The translations under genes and the position numbers were made by a program. From Pseudophaeomoniella oleicola (Eukaryota; Ascomycota; Eurotiomycetes; Phaeomoniellales; Phaeomoniellaceae), in contig QWDQ01000025.1 in NCBI GenBank assembly GCA_003868215.1, positions 248,001-312,000 of the forward strand: a stretch of 64,000 nt of DNA, written 5' to 3'. Below the pieces are notes generated by a model. That model saw only the letters and a list, made by a program, of their open reading frames with translations, did not search any database and was not told where the DNA came from. Below, in pieces: positions 35,728 through 45,183 of the stretch (the stretch's first letter is position 1; each line of letters opens with the position of its first letter).

Positions 35728-37649
35728 TTATATGATCATATCTTTGCTTTGATTAAGCTAATCCTTCACCACTAGAACCTTACAATAACACAGTGACAAA
35801 GGCACCCACTACTCAAGACATGGAATGATTATGGCTGATGTATATTTCTGGAGTATATGGACCTAGAATCCTTCCAGTTTTTATTACCAACGAGACGTCA
35901 AACAACAGACAGCACTAGGTGTGTAGCTATCTTACCTACATGTACCTTTCAACAATGCCGATACATTATTGCAGATACCCGATCCCAAATCCCTTTGACT
36001 TCTCCTTCTCTCATGTCTCCTTTCTTTCTCCTTTCGGCTTTGACGTTCTTACTGTCCTCTTCAGCACTTCCAGATGTCATCGTCTCTGCTGGGACTCAGC
36101 TGTGTATACACAGCAATGGTGATGATATTGACACAACTGTCCGCCGGACTGAACGTCCAAAGCCGTCGGTGTCTTTACGGCGTACAGTAACGGACTATAT
36201 CCTAGCAAATTCCTCCCAGCTAGCATGTTGGCAACGAGTATCTGTGGCTCACTGTCTAAGTTTTGGAAAGGACTCATCCTGGACTTGTAGAAAAAACATT
36301 CCAAAGCTTTTAAGCTGACGTCGGTTACGATTGACTGCCGCGGAGAGTTTTGGACGAGCGGTAGACCGTTTCTACGACGGTGGTGAACCTAGGAGGAAGC
36401 AGAACTGCACATAACTAGATAGGATAGTTTCTTATAGCAGGACTTTCTTCTCCGCCGTCTTTACTGAACAAGTCCAATAACTCCTGGCTCTCCTTCTTTG
36501 GATCGGAGTCCTCTCAAATGATAGAATGTATCACAACTGTCTCAATCTCGAATCGTTAATGGTCTCTCTTCTTCTGTGCTCGTTCAAGACTCCTGCGACC
36601 TCTCCAATTTGCCGTGAGAGGCACGATGTCGGTCAACATTTTCCCCTGGTAGAACAGTCATATCAGCCTTGCCAGCTCTTCCAAATTCGGAGAATCATCC
36701 TCTTCTTCCCGAGTCGTGATGTTCGTGGATTAGGTCGACAACGAGGTCGCTCTATACCAATAGATCTGGGGCTTCTTGTGTCTTCCGCTCGACGTTCGAT
36801 GCCGCTATATGCGAAAGCGTTGCAGAGACGGAGCTCCACGACCTGAGCGATCTCGATGCAGGGATCATGTGGCGGAATGTCATACCATCTGCCAAAGTCG
36901 GTAGTGGTGACTAAGGCAAAGAAAGAGCAACGCTTTCGACGAGCCATGCAATTGCGCCATCACGTGAATCCACGAGCAGCGACGATATATGATAGGACAT
37001 GGGATTCAAGACCTCCAAGATGAGGATCCCGACTATATCAAAACACCAGCTTCTGTCGAACAGCGACTCCTTTCCGGAGTCTATATATCCATCTTATATA
37101 CATTCCCATATACAAACGACACCTCATCACCTGAGGAAGACATAACTTCGATGGCACGCTTGGAATCCGAAGCAGGCAGAAGTCATAATCTCAATGATTC
37201 CACACCGACGGGTCCATCTGTGCCTTTTGAGGCTGGATCAGCACTAAATTGATTAGCCGCACTTTGGTATATCGCATCCGAAATATAAGGAAAGTAAAAG
37301 GATCTTCGGTCTAGAAAGCCTGGGATATAGCTACGGCAAAGGTGTGCTCTTCGAAGCGTGCTTTCGGTTTATCATAGTCATGGATACCCTTGGGTAATTG
37401 GATGTGGATCCATCAGACGCCAGGTTAGCCAGCGTCGAACGGAAATCTTGCGAATGCTTGGCGTCTTTTCAAGCGTGAACGCGGCCAGCCTGTTGGTCAT
37501 TCAGATATTGCATTTGCTATTGGCTCACTATCTGGGAGATGTGATCGTAAAAGAGGAACTTGTATGTTCCCCTAATCAATGTATACGTGAGGAGGTAACC
37601 CATACTGCAAGCTCATGGAGAAGAGTCATTTCACCGTGCGCTCCGAGCC
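35728..37649. other. Gene-poor stretch of 1.9 kb
   Basis: No firmly supported gene. A plus-strand ATG at 36013 opens a 101-codon frame with a hydrophobic start (MSPFFLLSALTFLLSSSALP) and four later Cys residues, so a small secreted protein is possible. A minus-strand frame at 36663-36947 (94 codons, basic) is also open but has nothing to support it. No repeat or RNA gene was recognised. Confidence 0.4.
36013..36318 (+). CDS. Possible small secreted protein, 101 aa (weak)
   Basis: Starting at the internal ATG 36013, the frame begins with a signal-peptide-like stretch (MSPFFLLSALTFLLSSSALP) and then a polar region with four Cys (QLC, LAC, AHC, WTC), ending at 36318. Small cysteine-bearing secreted proteins are common in moulds, but this one has no recognised family and no splice or context support. 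It may well be chance. Confidence 0.2.
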   Translation: MSPFFLLSALTFLLSSSALPDVIVSAGTQLCIHSNGDDIDTTVRRTERPKPSVSLRRTVTDYILANSSQLACWQRVSVAHCLSFGKDSSWTCRKNIPKLLS

Positions 37650-38805
37650 TCACATTCCGATACCCGAGTCTGTCTTCTCCATGGCAACCGAGCCGATTGC
37701 TTCTTTCACTTCGCAGGCAAGATCTACCATAGAGGCTTCAACGTGCTTCAATCCCAGTTCGGCAACAGTGCTTTCGAAGTCTGGTACATCAGTTTCCTCG
37801 GCAGTATCCTCCCACGTGATAACTTCCCGTTTAAGGGGTTCTAACCAAGCATGGAACATATGGTCGTCGGCTTCGCTCAATTGAAGTCTGCGAACGTTGA
37901 GCTCAAGTCTGCGTGTCTTGTTGTGCCAGTCAACAAGCGATTCTTTGGTAAGGTAATGTTTCTCAGCCTTGACTTGGTTTTGATAATGGAAGAAAGCGGG
38001 TTCTGAATCTACTCATGGTCAGCTTGGCATCGGCCTTGATGGTATGGTACCTACAAGATGGTCGACGCGGCTTCTCGATATCGGTGTTGGAATCGTCCTG
38101 AGCCGGTGAACGGGTAGCGTTGGCGTTTGCCGCGGAGTACTTAGCAACTGCCTCTGGTAGAAGTCTCTCGAAGCGATCGGCTACCAAGTCCTCGAACCGC
38201 ACCTTCGATGCAAAAACAATTGATGTTGCATCTTGGACGCTCTCGAGGGTATCCATGACATCTTTTGGAAGCAGGTCAGTGAGCTGTTTTGGTGGTTCAA
38301 TGAGGTGAACAACAAATGATGGGTCATGATCGTGGCTCAGTTCAAGGTAGGCCATATGGCTGTGAGTTCGAGAATACATATTGGCCAATAGTGATGCAAG
38401 TCGCGTCAGGCAGGCAACAGAAAGTGTCTATCGAGGCAGGGGAGGGGAAGATGTTATGATCCTCGGGGTTGAGAATGAATGGGCGCGTGAGCCGCAACCT
38501 CGCTGGATGTGCAGTTTCTATCGTGCTCATCTGAAATTGATCGAGGATGAAATTGCAGCTGATACCGAGAATTTCTGCCTACAAAGGCTTTGACGTCTTG
38601 CGAGGACGTTTGCGTCCTGGGGGGTGAAGTCAGTGTTTGTAAGGTAGCTGAGGTCTAGTTCCTCGGGGTTGGCAGATGCCCAGAATGGTGGTCGTACTGG
38701 ACCTCGAGAGACTTCGTTCTCACCTGATCGTATGGTCTGATTGGCTCTTTCAGACTGATTGAATGCAGAGAACAGGAATGTCGCGTTAAGAGATTGACAA
38801 AGCAC
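37650..38805 (-). CDS. Unassigned multi-exon protein, 5' end uncertain
   Basis: Not recognised. Four segments splice in frame on the minus strand: a first one ending at 38583 (open back to 38805), then 38499-38530 (32 bases), 38013-38427 and 37650-37972. Introns are 52, 71 and 40 bases. The joined product contains protein-like stretches: PEELDLSYLTNTDFTPQDAN, RLASLLANMYSRTHSHMAYL, PPKQLTDLLPKDVMDTLESV, a basic helix WHNKTRRLELNVRRLQLSEA, and the ending KTDSGIGM. No ATG lies in frame in the first segment, so a further 5' exon is needed, or the start lies elsewhere; the 40-base intron is also at the short limit. Function unknown. The gene is likely real, the exact model is not. Confidence 0.5.
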
Positions 38806-39675
38806 CCGAGGGCATAGCAGGTTGCACGTACAGAGTCAGATGTTAAGACGGAACTTGGCGAGATGGGATGCGATGGGATGGTGAATGTGGACTCTACGCT
38901 GAGAAATTGATCAACGATTCAATCTCTCAGTCATCCGTTTTGTGGTGAGCGTAGATATTACAAGATGATTATTAGAGGTTGAAGTTTATCCGGACAACAA
39001 GCATTTCTATGGTCTTCGTGTTTCGTGGTGTTGCAGCGGTCGATGGTGAAGTCGGGTGGGAGAAGTGGAAGGAAAACACTTCCTTGATATTACCTTCGTC
39101 TACCACCCACGAGAGCAATTTCTCGACATCAAACCTGATATCAGCCATTCCACAAATCAGTGCAGAGGTCAAGTAAAGGAAAGAGGTTGGAAAGTATTGT
39201 CTCTTTGAAAGTCATTGTCGGGAAGGTGTAGGATAGCGTTGGCTATGTACCTGTACCTGTACCTGTACCTGTACCCTATGGCATGTCTAGGATCAGCCCT
39301 CTCTATAAGCCAGATAGTAGTATTCCGTCCTAGTGATTCCAAAATGCCTCATCGCATGTTTCCTAAGTAAGTGTAATTAAATAGGCAGTCTAAGAGCACT
39401 GCAGTCAAGCCCTTCCAGTCATCTGGATATTAGCAGTCCATCGTTGATTGATAAATGAGAGCGAACAAATCAGGTTGATGCAGCACACCCTTTTATACCG
39501 AAGTGCATGCCCATGCTCTCCCTTCCTCGCCTGCTATTGACGGAACTGAAGTGACCTTGTATACCCAAAAGCAATCGAGTAAATATCTCTCACTCACTTT
39601 GGTTCCTTTCCTTTCGTTTACTCACGTGGGATCCGGAGAAGTCCACATAGGCGTTGGCTCATTCGTCTCGCCATG
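38806..39675. other. Intergenic stretch with a GTACCT tandem repeat
   Basis: About 870 bases between two unassigned minus-strand genes. Five units of the hexamer GTACCT occur at about 39246-39275. Short frames only. It should hold the promoter of the left gene. Confidence 0.45.
39246..39275. repeat. GTACCT hexamer repeat, five units
   Basis: Five tandem copies of a 6-base unit, intergenic. No gene overlaps it. Confidence 0.85.
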
Positions 39676-40662
39676 TCAATCGCCATCCCAATTTATCACG
39701 TCTTCCCATGTCGACTCCAAGGGATCTGGACTGTTGGGCTGCAACATCGTATCACTCGGTTGACCGGCAGAAGTCGGATTGGCAGGTAACACCTCATCCA
39801 AGTGATTTCCCGTTTTCGAGTCAGCACTGGTGTCTGCAGTGGCATATGATTGGTCAAAGGTTGCTTTATCCTCGTCCAACCGCGCTGTATTCCCATCGAT
39901 CTCTTCCACTTCTTCCGCCTCGCATCCTTGCACATCTCTGCTCATGAACCGTTGCCGAATTTGGGTGTTCAATTCGGCATTTGTTTGCAATCCTTCGAGA
40001 CAGGGAAGCTTGTACTGTTTGATTTGATCACGCATCCGGTGGAGTTTGGATGTAGTTACAAAAATTCGCCTCCGAATCTCCTGAGACATCGCTAGGAAGG
40101 TAGGTCCAGAATTGGCAAAAGCAATTGAGATATGCAGCCACCGAAGTACCTGGCGTAGCAGCACAGAACAAGCCTGAAATACCCCATATTTGAGGGAATT
40201 CAAGATACTGTCCAGGCGCACTATATATGAGCGCCACAGTGTTCCGTTAAATCGATCAAGCGATTCAAAGCATTGTGCATAGACGGCCTCTTGACAGGAA
40301 TTTTCTGCCAGCAAAAGGTGGAAATTGTCCAAGGCACTGCCGGCAAGATATTCGGCACCTTCCAGCATACTGAATACGCATGGTGGGAGAGGATTGAGAT
40401 CAGTCGACTGCACCGCAGCAACAATCACACGGTCGATTTGAAGCTGGTCGGTCGCATCTGGACCTTCTGCGTTCTGTGTACTAGAGTTTGTGTATGGTCC
40501 TGTGTGAGTAATAGGATCGTTATTCATTTCAGTCGGGCCGTTGCTGTTGCTAGAGATCGGTTGGGGTATGTAACTTGCTTCTGGGCTTGTTGTTACTGTT
40601 GAGGCAGACCCCATGGCAAGATACCCGTAGTTCTGGTTAGGCGAGAAGAATTCGTTGCTCAT
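39676..40662 (-). CDS. Unassigned protein, possible transcriptional regulator fragment, 328 aa
   Basis: Not recognised. Single frame with ATG at 40662 (MSNEFFSPNQNYGYLAMGS) and stop at 39676. The first 75 residues are Asn/Ser/Thr-rich and disordered. Residues about 85-215 are helical with mixed Cys and hydrophobic positions (LPPCVFSMLEGAEYLAGSAL, QACSVLLRQVLRWLHI). They loosely recall the regulatory half of fungal Zn2Cys6 factors, yet no Zn2Cys6 or other DNA-binding motif is present. The C-terminus is acidic and ends WEDVINWDGD, an activation-domain-like close. A DNA-binding exon could have been missed upstream, but none was seen before 41.2 kb. Length and composition favour a real gene. Confidence 0.5.
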   Translation of the reverse strand: MSNEFFSPNQNYGYLAMGSASTVTTSPEASYIPQPISSNSNGPTEMNNDPITHTGPYTNSSTQNAEGPDATDQLQIDRVIVAAVQSTDLNPLPPCVFSMLEGAEYLAGSALDNFHLLLAENSCQEAVYAQCFESLDRFNGTLWRSYIVRLDSILNSLKYGVFQACSVLLRQVLRWLHISIAFANSGPTFLAMSQEIRRRIFVTTSKLHRMRDQIKQYKLPCLEGLQTNAELNTQIRQRFMSRDVQGCEAEEVEEIDGNTARLDEDKATFDQSYATADTSADSKTGNHLDEVLPANPTSAGQPSDTMLQPNSPDPLESTWEDVINWDGD

Positions 40663-41227
40663 CTTGATACGAAGTATGTTCAAGGCTTGTTACGGATGTC
40701 TCGTGTGTGTGTATTTCGTGAAGGATAACAGTATTAGGCCTCAGGAGATACCCTTCTCTTTGATGTAAAAGAATGGCAAAGAGCTGAGACTGTTCATTCA
40801 CTTGTTGTCTTTGCTTTCCAATCAAATTAAGTCAATGACATGTACTTCCGGGTTAGATGAAGCAGGTGAGTGAAGGCACTTGAACGTGAGAGAGGTTTCT
40901 TGGACGAATTCAGTATCATTGCGCCATCAGCGAACGACGATGAGCAGACGAGGGTAAGAGGATAGATAACAACAGCGCCCAGATGCTCAACAAGAGCGAA
41001 CATATGAGTGCTTACTTTAAACATAAAGCCATTGAATTATACTCATGTACCCAATTCTTTTGGATACCAATATCGGTATTGAGAGCTCTGAGGGAAGCAT
41101 CACCGATGTTTTGACCTACTAACTCCCCATTGGTATCATTTTCTTGGCCAAAAAATCCGTCGCGCCTCCAGCTAACCTACCTACCAGTCCCATTTCCAGC
41201 TGTTTGTCTCAAAATGTGTATCACAGC
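40663..41227. other. Gap between unassigned gene and ESS1
   Basis: About 565 bases; promoter side of the left gene and 3' side of ESS1. Nothing else recognised. Confidence 0.4.
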
Positions 41228-41970
41228 TCACTGGACCCTGTACTCATTGTCAGATAAGGTGCCTTGGCTTTGACGGCACCCAGACTCACCTCTGAATCAA
41301 ATGGACGCCAGAAGCAGTCTGAACGATACCACTGATTTCGCCGGGCTTCAATGCAAACGCTGCCTCCTCAAACTCCTTTTGCATTTCGCCTTTTCCAAAG
41401 AAGCCACTGCACTTACATCAGCCTTCGAATACGACCATGTCAGAATATACGTACAGGTCACCTCGCTTCCTTGCGCTGCTACAATCAGACTCTGACGCAG
41501 CAAGTTCCCCTAAACTAGCTTCGCCAGATCGAATTCTCGCCTCATAGCCTTTGATGATCTCGAGGGCTTCGTCCTTGGATCGTGTGATGTTATTCTCGCG
41601 CCAACTGCTAGGCCTTCGGCTATCCCTATGCTTCACAAGCAGATGGCTAGCACGAATACGGCCCTCGCCACCGTTTGGCGGATCTACCTTGGGCGCTGCT
41701 GTGCTGTGATGCTTTGCCATGTAGATGGTGAGCTTTTCGGTGTCGGCGCCATCGGGAGGATCCCACTGCGATTCTTTGGTGGTAGTGTTGAAGTAGTAAG
41801 GCAAGTTTTTGGAGTTGGAATGCCTAACCTCCCAGTCCTTGGGTAGACCTAGACACTCCGGTCAGTAAGCGACTGGGATGGAATAACCTCGTGATGATGT
41901 ACCTGTATCCGCCTATGAACAAGTCAGTACCCGAACATTACGCTGTACAGTTCCCGGGAGGGCTTACCAT
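41228..41970 (-). CDS. ESS1: Pin1-type peptidyl-prolyl isomerase (WW + parvulin)
   Basis: Isomerises phospho-Ser/Thr-Pro bonds, notably in the RNA polymerase II C-terminal repeat, to steer termination and transcription. Five exons: 41968-41970 (the ATG alone), 41903-41912 (10 bases), 41455-41848, 41290-41406 and 41228-41237; 177 aa against 170 in yeast. The tiny exons restore the conserved start [21 protein letters not shown] domain about 6-40 (W11, YYFN, W33, P36 region). Parvulin domain about 60-177: [18 protein letters not shown] with the phosphate-binding basic loop, [20 protein letters not shown] across the third junction, and [23 protein letters not shown]. Catalytic His (SHLL), Cys (DCSS) and the final His (VHLI) are all present. 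Divergent from RPB9. Confidence 0.92.
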
Positions 41971-42396
41971 GATGCGCCGATAGGATGATATAACTTTCAA
42001 ATGATTAAAGAACTTGGGAAGGAGAGATTGCAAGGAAGATTTAACATGTTGACAATTGATCTTCTATCTGCTTCAGGAACAAGTAACGGGGCAACGTCAG
42101 TTGGACCGAGCGTCTTCATTCGAGGCTAGACCCCACATTCAGGGATCGAGATTGAGATTGGGGCAAAGGCGCCAGGCCTTGCCTTGTACATAGTAAAGTA
42201 ATAAATTCAATCTCCAACCATTCGTGTTCGCCTCGCCATCCATCGAATCTATATCAATACAAGCAACACCGAGTCAGACTCGTCAACGACCTGATTCGAG
42301 ACCGACAGCAGCTCTACAGCTTCCACTCAAACGACGCTCAACATCACATTCATCGTCTATCCAAGCCCTGCGATCGAACATCACACATCAGCCGCT
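41971..42396. promoter_or_regulatory. Divergent promoter of ESS1 and RPB9
   Basis: 426 bases between the start codons of two genes whose products both act on RNA polymerase II. No named site was assigned. Both genes are constitutive elsewhere, so a simple shared open promoter is likely. Confidence 0.55.
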
Positions 42397-43062
42397 ATGT
42401 CAGCGCCAACCTCTCCCGCGGCCGATGGCGACTCCCAAGATCGCGACGTGCAATATCGATTCTGCCAAGATTGGTACGTTTTTCTATTCCAAGAAATGTC
42501 GCCGGCTGAAGACTAACAACTTCCCGTAGTGCCAACCTCCTCTATCCCAAAGAAGACAGACAGTCCAACCAGCTCTTTTTCAAGTGCAACGCCTGTGGGC
42601 GTATAGAAAGCCACAATGTATCCTGTACTTACAGGTTGCAAGTGAGCCATACCGCCGCACAGACTGCAGGTGTTACAACGGATGTTGCCAGTGATCCAAC
42701 CGTGGGTGTTCCCGAATTTTGTACTCTTTGCGGAGATCAGTTGGTTTGCACAGCTTGTAGAGCAGATGCTCTTGATGACGCAGAGTCTTCTGTTCTTTCT
42801 TCAGAAGATGAAGCACTTCGTTGATCTTTACATCATTGAGCCTCTGGCTGACTGTACCCTGAATTTCACAGCTTCCTCGCACGAAACGAAAGTGTCCCCG
42901 ATGCGATGAAGACGAGGCTGTCTACTTTCAGTCCCAGCAGCGTGCTAAGGAGACTGGCATGGTGGGTTTCTCATCAACTCACTGGTTTTATATTGCGGCT
43001 CACTGACAGAAATGCAGAAACTTTACTATGTCTGCTACTACTGCGGACATACTTACACATGA
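42397..43062 (+). CDS. RPB9: DNA-directed RNA polymerase II subunit 9
   Basis: Small zinc subunit of RNA polymerase II for start-site choice, fidelity and cleavage with TFIIS. Four exons: 42397-42473, 42530-42701, 42872-42961, 43018-43062; 127 aa (yeast 122). Two zinc ribbons are complete: first CQDC (split by intron 1) with CNAC, second CPRC with CYYC. The linker VASDPTLPRT and the segment EDEAVYFQSQQRAKETGM are diagnostic of Rpb9 as against Rpa12 or TFIIS. The product ends CGHTYT. Intron 2 is 170 bases, longer than others in this window. Start at 42397 gives MSAPTSPAADGDSQDRD before the ribbon, a short N-terminal extension. Divergent from ESS1 and convergent with the mitochondrial uL14 gene. 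Confidence 0.94.
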
Positions 43063-43283
43063 CGGCATTCTTTTTAGGCAATGGCCACGATATCATTTAC
43101 GGTTCTCCTGCGATGATACCCAGCATATATTTGGAGTTAGATAGAGGTTTGACTGGGGGAAAAGGGAGTTTCAGGAGTTTTAATATGTTTGGCATTGTAC
43201 AGAAAAGAACAAATAGTTGCGCTAAATCGGATACCTCCATGCGCCGTATCAAATGGTTAAAGATTACATTCCACAGTCGACAT

Positions 43284-43863
43284 TTATACATGCATTGGTG
43301 CAAGTGACAAAATCTTCGACCACTTCTTCTCTCTGAGCTCAGCACCCACAACACCTGTAGACCTCTGTCAGTTTTGCCGCACATATATGTAACTTGAGCC
43401 GGGGTCGCCTACTTGTTAATCTTGTGCCGATAGGATCACCACTCTTATTTATGAGCACACAGGCATTATCATCGAACCGTACTATGCTTCCGTCCTTCCT
43501 CTGTATTTCTTTCTTCGCTCTGACAACGACAGCATGCCGTATATCACCTCTTCGAACTTTGTTGGCGATACCTTGACCCTGCCCTGAGGCGGATTCTGGA
43601 CCAAAATTTCGCTGTTTCTGAACGACGACGATAATGCGGTCCCCTGGAACACTGATGAGCACAGGCGTGATTTTTGCGCGACCGAGCATTGACCCTACCT
43701 ATTCTTGCCCCTTGTATCTTCTTTCGCATGACCTGAACGCATTCGACAACGGCGGCACCGGAGTTGTCGATGCAATTAAGCATCGTCTAAAACAAGCAAG
43801 GTGTGTCAGAGATCCAAGCGCATCGGGGGTATTCTGGCTGTGTCATACCTTTAATTGAATCAT
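43284..43863 (-). CDS. MRPL38: Mitochondrial ribosomal protein uL14m
   Basis: Large-subunit protein of the mitochondrial ribosome (uL14 family; yeast Mrpl38). Four exons: 43849-43863, 43699-43786, 43413-43643, 43284-43354; 134 aa. Splicing restores [20 protein letters not shown], then [20 protein letters not shown] and [20 protein letters not shown], which are the uL14 core, and [20 protein letters not shown] followed by [29 protein letters not shown] and the lack of a eukaryotic cytosolic N-terminal extension mark it as the organelle type. It has no long presequence, as in other fungal uL14m proteins, so import probably uses internal signals. Convergent with RPB9, with 221 bases between stop codons. 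Confidence 0.93.
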
Positions 43864-44983
43864 CTTGGTAGCATACCACGAATGACAACCTCCTATTGCT
43901 GCTCAATCAAGGCTGCGAAAGAATCTGTAGTTGGGATGTTCCGTTTATGATTCGAGGCTTTGACGCTTTCTCCAATCGATCGACACTCTTCCCGCCGCGG
44001 AACACGATTTCGTGCTTTAAGTTGATGCCAAGCTTTCACACTTGGATCAGCGATGTGCTGCGCATATTCAATGTATATTCACTTCAAGGTCCTGTCGGTT
44101 TATTTGAGTGTGTACAAGGCTATGGATGAAATGATCTACTACCTATTCGCAATAGAGCATAGTCTCGTCAACTTGGACGCTTGTGGGCTGGAATCAGTAA
44201 GAGATTGTACGGTCGACCATTCCGGCTTCTCGTCTCTGAAGTCTATGAAGTCCATGAAAGCCATCAAGTCCATCTGTCATAGCCTCGAGGCGCATTGGAG
44301 AGCACCCACCTTCGCCCTGAGAGAGATTCTTGCAATATAAGTCTCTGCATTGAAGAACACTCGCAAAGGACTGCCAGCGGACTATGGGTAACCTCCACTA
44401 CAGCCACGTAGAAGGACTATAGTGCGGACCGTCAATGTATGATTTCAGTATAGGCCATGTCCATCCTGCTATTCCGAGATTTCAAGACTTGAAGCAGCAA
44501 TTGTAAACTGGCACTCGATGTGTCGATGATCCTACCTTCCTAATCGCTATGCGAATTGGATATCAGCATCCTTGTAGGAAGAGATAGCGCCTGTAAGTCA
44601 TAATCCGAGTCGAATACATTCCCCCCAACGTCTTTATCACCATGTTTCGGACATGCAAGCAGACAGCTTAACATGATGATGCAAGTTCAAATGAAACTGG
44701 TATACTGGGAAATCCGATCGTGAGGTAAGAAATGAGGCAACATAGTTACAGTATCATTGAGCGTGTAGGAAGGGAGAGAACAAGGTTGATAACCACTAAT
44801 GAATTAGATTATTTTTAAACTTGTCCCCCCAGTCCGTTGCCCTGAAGCGGACTCTAGTCACTGGTCGATTGGTTCTCCCCTCGTCCTCTTGATCGGCCTT
44901 TTCAGCTGAGAATCAACTTCACTCTTCACTTCTCAGCTGCAATTACTTTGGTGGGAATGGAAGTTGCATGCACTGGATGTTCA

Positions 44984-45014
<31 letters not shown>

Positions 45015-45183
45015 TAGTCACGAAGAAATGCATTCCCTGACTTTTCGGCGCCTTCAATTCCAATCCCTTTGTTTCCCAGCCTCCTCCTTGCTATGACAGT
45101 CATTGCTTGTCAACACCACGGTCACTTGAGATTCGCACAACGTCGCTCCCTCTAGTCAGCACCATAAAAGATTTACCGCCAAC
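43864..45183. promoter_or_regulatory. Gap of 1.3 kb upstream of uL14m and SET9; CT repeat
   Basis: Divergent promoter region for uL14m (minus) and SET9 (plus). A run of about twelve CT units lies at 44984-45008, about 175 bases before the SET9 start codon; pyrimidine tracts near fungal starts are common. The middle has only short frames and no recognised feature. Confidence 0.5.
44984..45008. repeat. CT microsatellite upstream of SET9
   Basis: About twelve CT units, roughly 175 bases before the SET9 start codon. Confidence 0.9.

Noticed and set aside
36663-36947. 94-codon basic minus-strand frame
   Set aside because: Open but without recognisable motifs, splice partners or context; composition fits chance.
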